The notes under the pieces are model-generated. The model worked only from the letters and a program-made list of their open reading frames with translations, was not told where the DNA came from and did no database searches. This document shows positions 60,901 through 64,000 of a stretch of 64,000 bases of DNA, in pieces. Source of the DNA: Thiotrichales bacterium 19S9-11 (GTDB taxonomy: Bacteria > Pseudomonadota > Gammaproteobacteria > Francisellales > Francisellaceae); contig JAKJJT010000009.1 in NCBI GenBank assembly GCA_021713395.1, positions 16,537-80,536 of the forward strand, written 5' to 3'. The translations under genes and the position numbers were made by a program. Numbering within the stretch: the stretch's first letter is position 1; every line of letters begins with the position of its first letter.

Positions 60901-62067
60901 AATTTCACTAAACATGGCGTATCAGTGCTGCATATTTTTGCAGCACGGGGTGATGAAAAAACTATGGAAATTCTACTAGAGAAAGGGGCTTTAATTAATG
61001 TTCAATGTGATTTTTATAAATCTACACCATTACATTGTGCTATCCAGTATGGTAACCAATCTGTTACTAAAATGTTATTGGACCATGGAGCAAGTCTTAG
61101 CATTAAAGATTCTTTAAATGAAACACCAGCTCAAAAAGTTAGAGTAAATGATATAGAAAAAGCAGCTCTCTTAGAAGAAAAGCAAAAAGAACTTAATGGA
61201 AAGTTATTACTAAAAATAAGATCTAAGAAAGGCGCACAAGAAGAAAGATTAGAAAAAATCATAAAATTATTATTTCTTGGTGCAAGGCTTGAAGTAGTAG
61301 ATGACTTAGGACATACACCATTATTTCTATCGGTAATTGAAAATGATATCGAAACTTTTGAATATTTATTAGGGCAAGGGGCCAATGTAAATTGTTTAAA
61401 TTACTTTAAGGAAACACCACTTGTTTGGGCAGTAGAAGTTGGTAGTAAAAAGTTAGTAGATATTTTAATAAACAATGGTGCTGATATTCGAGTAAAAAAC
61501 CTTAAAGGTGAGAGTTTAATAGATATTGCTAAACATCAATATGAGAATGTTGGAAATGACAGTAGTTATCAAGAAATAATAGATCTTTTAAAAGAATTGC
61601 AAAAAGGATCTAATGTATTATTCTTAGGAGCTGTTCACGAAGGAAATACTGAGCTTGTTAAGAAGTTTATTGAACTAGAAGAAGCTAATGTTAATTACAC
61701 AACGAAAGAGGGAGTAACACCACTTACACTTGCTATATACTATAACCATATAGAGGTAGTTAAAGCTCTTTTGGAAGGCGATGCCGATTTAAATTTAATC
61801 AGAAATAGCGTAACACCACTTGCGTTTGCTAAGGAACTTGGCAGAGAAAAAATTGTTAAAATTTTAGAAGAAAAACAAAAAGAGCTTAATTCATCCGATC
61901 CAAGAGAAGAAACATTAGGTGTCCAAGTTATTGTTAGTCAGTCAAATAAAAATACTAACAGCCAAAACACTCAAAATCATCAAGCCCCTTCTATGCCATT
62001 TATAGTTGAGGATACAAATGGTAAACCAGGTACTTATGCTTATAGTTCACCCCCTCCAAGTCTATAG
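57949..62067 (+). CDS. Giant ankyrin-repeat protein (1372 residues)
   Basis: A soluble protein built largely of ankyrin units, with clear examples throughout: QQTPLHLAAKHLHEDIVQLL, LGHTPLFLAVIENNIETVEY, KVTPLLYAVLEGHIEVAKLL, KSTPLHCAIQYGNQSVTKML and GVTPLTLAIYYNHIEVVKAL. The ankyrin blocks are separated by helices with RLLxAGA motifs. A block near residues 430-510 is nearly repeated near 1100-1180, evidence of internal duplication. A Gln/Asn/Ser-rich tail ends in YSSPPPSL. CAGGAG precedes the ATG by nine bases and a TATAAT lies at 57901-57906. Ankyrin giants of this kind are frequently host-interaction proteins, but no secretion signal is evident. Confidence 0.85.
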   Translation: MDEQLAQKCEQLNKDLEVACINKDYRAIKALIGDIGNKNNVLMLDMLTYAALKNRYIILQAILKPEFKIGFKFKNTAFTHPSLLHLGDLSNRLLIDITKEHDYVETTKILQNILDQRLLNAIKDKTLFFVTHCINDGADVNAIVFGEDILTYAINREDISIVEELLLKGSKASSDHLKLAIELGNIKIVKLLISQVSVNTQLNSEQQTPLHLAAKHLHEDIVQLLLDNDAIVDVKDAFQKTPLYYTGTHHRMANTLVKADADYENILTDEQRKNRDKIQSQLNSLLLEQHEKEGLLHLYYKDILPLSTILDKNIALLRHALVLTDHNPVIVKLKDMGLNHAITQLFYLDFITYKQFIFRFNTPEIYQLLKSERLSISDVIELDDEKFLSKLDYLRKEAQRKLNDALLELFLPENRIKINKSEKKQWLDNVKDLISQGAELEITDELGHTPLFLAVIENNIETVEYLLAKGANIDCLNHFGESPFLWAIDAGNKEIARRLLHAGASIKIADIKDANIRSLVQKFLNKELLAAVQNSNSSYVKKLITAGANTAIRDTADRTLHEIVKDDDISKLLRIREFTDPISLDDECDLDADNVVFYAIKINSDEYNVYALSDSENLNKLSNCPITRKEVYYRLSHGDFRELERYFPGKQTIKDSNFLLHVKKSADKHQAIINDVFLENKLQPFDQNKVDHFAYAAFKGDYQKVKSYLSKGYSANWTNQKKVTPLLYAVLEGHIEVAKLLLHFGANPFIKYDGTSPFEVAKIMKHEEVINTIQENLNNKLLTAAKRNELELVKRLLMAGASIAVRDADGQTLSQIAEANSYKEITELLRNELKILLFNAVSRQDKVEIDNLLKLGADIKVDDRCYSLLLIAAQNALISKDYKFITFLLEKGIDINNRSIFGETVLSMAVRWNDVSLASFLYYNGADLKNRNIDGMTILDLAKANDNQHLIEGIQKRLNKMLWKAVNNRNSEEVRQLLFAGANANFTKHGVSVLHIFAARGDEKTMEILLEKGALINVQCDFYKSTPLHCAIQYGNQSVTKMLLDHGASLSIKDSLNETPAQKVRVNDIEKAALLEEKQKELNGKLLLKIRSKKGAQEERLEKIIKLLFLGARLEVVDDLGHTPLFLSVIENDIETFEYLLGQGANVNCLNYFKETPLVWAVEVGSKKLVDILINNGADIRVKNLKGESLIDIAKHQYENVGNDSSYQEIIDLLKELQKGSNVLFLGAVHEGNTELVKKFIELEEANVNYTTKEGVTPLTLAIYYNHIEVVKALLEGDADLNLIRNSVTPLAFAKELGREKIVKILEEKQKELNSSDPREETLGVQVIVSQSNKNTNSQNTQNHQAPSMPFIVEDTNGKPGTYAYSSPPPSL

Positions 62068-62135
62068 TCTAAACTCACCACCCCAACTTAATGTTCTATT
62101 TGTTCCATAGATGTTCTAATTTTGATCTGGAAAAA

Positions 62136-62190
62136 CCCTTATAAAATAAGGTTTACAGCAGATTTAGAACATTAGAACACGTAGAACATG
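62136..62190 (+). repeat. 55-bp inverted repeat with TGTTCTA iterons, left copy
   Basis: The reverse complement of this segment matches 63444-63498 with only a few mismatches. It contains three TAGAACA units (62165, 62173, 62182) and the CCTTAT-AAA-ATAAGG palindrome near 62138-62151. Two further TGTTCTA units in the opposite sense lie just to the left (62092, 62112). Confidence 0.88.
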
Positions 62191-62224
62191 GGGTTTTCAA
62201 TGATATTGAATCTTTTATCTTATC

Positions 62225-63322
62225 TTATAGTGATGATGTGGCTGATTCAATCATTCCACTATTTGCACTATCAGAAGTATACTTTTGAAAAGGCTGATCA
62301 CAGTTAGATTGAAGCCCTAAACTTTCACGTAATAGTCTGATATAGTTGCCATAATTATTGCTAGCATTGGATGTGGATGCACAAATTGTTTTAATACTTG
62401 CTTCTATTGCGCCTTCAATATTCTTAATATCATCATCAGTGAAGACAATAGTCTTGATTGATGGTATAGATTTGATTTCGAATAATGTTTCTTTTTTTGC
62501 TTGGCTATCTGGTTGGTTATTATAAAAGTAAAAGTCATAGTTACATAAGTTGATATTATATCGTTCCAAAAATAGACGGATTATCCCAACTCTGTGAAAG
62601 CAGCTACTAGTGATAAATGCAAGTTTATGGCCAGCTTTTAAAATATTAGTCATTATTTCTTTTAGTTCATCTTCATATAGTATATAAAGCGATGGCATGC
62701 ACCCAGCTACTCGATTATAAATATACTCGTATTCTTTTCTTTCAATAGAAGTAAAGGATTTATCATTTGATAAATCTTTATATGGCTGAGAAAAATAGTT
62801 AGTATCTAATTTTTTTAATGGAATATTTGAATTCACATTTTTAGGGGATCCTGTAACCAAAACACCTTCTATATCAAAAGCATAACAAGTTTTTTGTTCT
62901 ACCTTTCGTTCTTTTGTCTCTTCAAATAAAAGTGGTATATAGCCAAGAGGGTCTTCTGGAGCAATATGCATTCTTAATATGTGAATGACATCATTTAATT
63001 TTCGCTTTTTTGCAATATCTAATGGAGTTTTCCCACTTTTGCTTTCCACGTGCTTAGCTCCTCTGTTTAATAAATACCTAACTAAATCTGGTTGGTTTTC
63101 ACCCGCAGCAAAATGTAAAAAAGTAGCTCCACCGTAATTTTGTATATTAAAATCATCAAATTTATTTAATAACGCATAACTAATTTTAGTATCTATCATT
63201 TTTACATTTCTCATCGCATAAAACATATGATCTGCTTTAAGCTTAATTGCCTCATTACTTAGTATGGTTTGAACCTTTGAGTAATTATTACTTTCAATTG
63301 CTAGTTGTAGTTCATCTTTCAT
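62225..63322 (-). CDS. Ankyrin-HAD-like fusion protein
   Basis: A 365-residue protein with ankyrin units at about 59-115 (NYGGATFLHFAAGENQPDLV, SKSGKTPLDIAKKRKLNDVI) and a HAD-type domain from about 145. HAD motif I is TCYAFDIEGVLVTGSP: the nucleophile Asp150 is present, but the acid/base position two residues on is Glu152 instead of Asp. Motif II is KLAFITSSCF (Thr238), motif III could be a Lys of QAKKETL, and motif IV is TIVFTDDDIKN (Asp296-298). The gene lies exactly between two 55-bp inverted repeats. Phosphatase activity is plausible but uncertain. Ankyrin-HAD fusions invite comparison with host-directed enzymes. Confidence 0.72.
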   Translation of the reverse strand: MKDELQLAIESNNYSKVQTILSNEAIKLKADHMFYAMRNVKMIDTKISYALLNKFDDFNIQNYGGATFLHFAAGENQPDLVRYLLNRGAKHVESKSGKTPLDIAKKRKLNDVIHILRMHIAPEDPLGYIPLLFEETKERKVEQKTCYAFDIEGVLVTGSPKNVNSNIPLKKLDTNYFSQPYKDLSNDKSFTSIERKEYEYIYNRVAGCMPSLYILYEDELKEIMTNILKAGHKLAFITSSCFHRVGIIRLFLERYNINLCNYDFYFYNNQPDSQAKKETLFEIKSIPSIKTIVFTDDDIKNIEGAIEASIKTICASTSNASNNYGNYIRLLRESLGLQSNCDQPFQKYTSDSANSGMIESATSSL

Positions 63323-63443
63323 GATTTATTGTTCCTTAGGCCTTCAATAAGAAAAGATAGTGTAAATGAAAGCTTAGATAATTATTAATGAGAATTATTT
63401 CAATTCAAACACTGTGATAAAAGTACAAAAGCCATCAAAACTA

Positions 63444-63498
63444 CGTGTTCTACATGTTCTAATGTTCTAAAACTGCTGTAAGCCTTATTTTATATAGG
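63444..63498 (+). repeat. 55-bp inverted repeat with TGTTCTA iterons, right copy
   Basis: This copy has TGTTCTA at 63446, 63455 and 63463 (spacing 9 and 8 bp, mirrored in the left copy), then ACTGCTGTAAGCCTTATTTT. More units lie to the right: TAGAACA at 63516 and TGTTCTA at 63540 and 63549. Together the gap 63323-63566 is a dense iteron field between the ankyrin-HAD gene and the primase gene. Confidence 0.88.
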
Positions 63499-63566
63499 AT
63501 ACAAACAACAAGAAATAGAACATGATTAGATTTCAACCATGTTCTAAATGTTCTAGTAATTAAGAG

Positions 63567-64000
63567 TTAGTGATGATAGTGGACGGTATAAGTTCTAGTT
63601 TTTTGCTTATCAAAATAAACAGAAGAATTATCGATTAAAATGCTATGCTCTTTTAATACTTGATTCACTCGCTTAACAGAGAGTCCTTTAAATATCTCTT
63701 CACTCCATACTTTATTATGAATGATATAAGTAAATTTATTCTGGTAAGGTTTTATAAAGCCCGCTCGATTAGTTGGCACAGTCGCAAACTTACTCTCTTC
63801 TTGAAAGCGCTGACGATTAGTATCAAGAAAATCATATAACCTTGTTGTGATCTCCTGATCTTCTAAAGATTCTTTACCAAACTCCTCTAGCCACTGATTA
63901 TAAACTTGCAAGGTCATACAGTAAGCATCGCATCTCCCTGCGCTACCTTTAGTATCTGACCAACCTGTCACCCCCATCATTGTGGCAATCTGTCCTGCTG
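63567..64000 (-). CDS. C-terminal part of DUF927-type phage/plasmid primase-helicase (5' end outside window)
   Basis: The frame stays open past 63980 to the window edge (AGQIATMMGV upstream of the first ATGs), so only the last 144 codons are seen. VTGWSDTKGSAGRCDAYCMT and FATVPTNRAGFIKPYQNKFT resemble the C-terminal part of DUF927 proteins, and so do HNKVWSEEIFKGLSVKRVNQ and VLKEHSILI. DUF927 proteins encode superfamily 3-like helicase/primase functions in satellites and integrated plasmids. It supports a mobile element on this side of the attachment site. Family call moderate because the Walker region is outside. Confidence 0.6.
   Translation of the reverse strand, partial: AGQIATMMGVTGWSDTKGSAGRCDAYCMTLQVYNQWLEEFGKESLEDQEITTRLYDFLDTNRQRFQEESKFATVPTNRAGFIKPYQNKFTYIIHNKVWSEEIFKGLSVKRVNQVLKEHSILIDNSSVYFDKQKTRTYTVHYHH

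Noticed and set aside
62133..62154. Terminator behind the giant ankyrin gene
   Set aside because: The CCTTAT/ATAAGG stem has no T-run and is part of the inverted repeat, so it belongs to the iteron structure.

Overview
The window looks like chromosome from an AT-rich gammaproteobacterium. RsmJ, YgfZ, RarA, BamA, an RpoS-like sigma factor, a monofunctional LysC behind a lysine riboswitch, and the order of many housekeeping genes all point that way. Many ankyrin, TPR and other solenoid-repeat proteins suggest a host-associated lifestyle, as in Francisella/Fastidiosibacter-like or Legionellales bacteria. The exact family cannot be settled from the sequence alone. GyrA carries Thr83, as several intracellular gammaproteobacteria do.

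Layout. 1-1353 is the 3' part of a TPR-glycosyltransferase gene. 1325-7600 is a tight lysine operon on the minus strand: riboswitch, lysC, dapB, dapA, dapD, lysA, then an M14 desuccinylase-like gene. 7755-11295 holds coaBC-rarA and an SDR39U1-type epimerase. 11393-14665 carries a purine permease and acs on the plus strand. 14672-16532 has a small unknown gene and an orphan HlyD adaptor. 16647-23485 is thiN-pgi-gcvT-gcvH-gcvPA-gcvPB. 23621-25301 is xerC and rsmJ.

25396-32929 is an accessory patch. It contains an ankyrin protein, a 36-residue tandem-repeat protein, decayed insertion sequences (IS982 and perhaps IS6), an AlaDH/PNT-family dehydrogenase, a truncated Rpn nuclease, a CPT-like kinase and a membrane protein. 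32978-39281 is gyrA-dxr-bamA. 39461-43374 is ygfZ, rep and an rpoS-like gene. 43393-46920 is accD-folC-tsaE with an ankyrin gene on its 3' end. 47106-52651 holds an MFS transporter, folD-mutY and zwf-pgl.

From 52.7 kb onward almost nothing is housekeeping. There is a large membrane protein of unknown function, a secreted phosphodiester-glycosidase-like protein and small unknown genes. At about 56.7 kb there is a probable attachment site made from the 3' end of a tRNA-Ser. To its right comes what looks like an integrated element: a membrane protein, a 1372-residue ankyrin protein, an ankyrin-HAD fusion flanked by 55-bp inverted repeats full of TGTTCTA iterons, and the C-terminal part of a DUF927-type primase/helicase that runs off the right edge.

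The most interesting signals are the iteron inverted repeats around the ankyrin-HAD gene, the lysine operon that has a desuccinylase-like M14 gene where no dapE is seen, and the 36-residue repeat protein.
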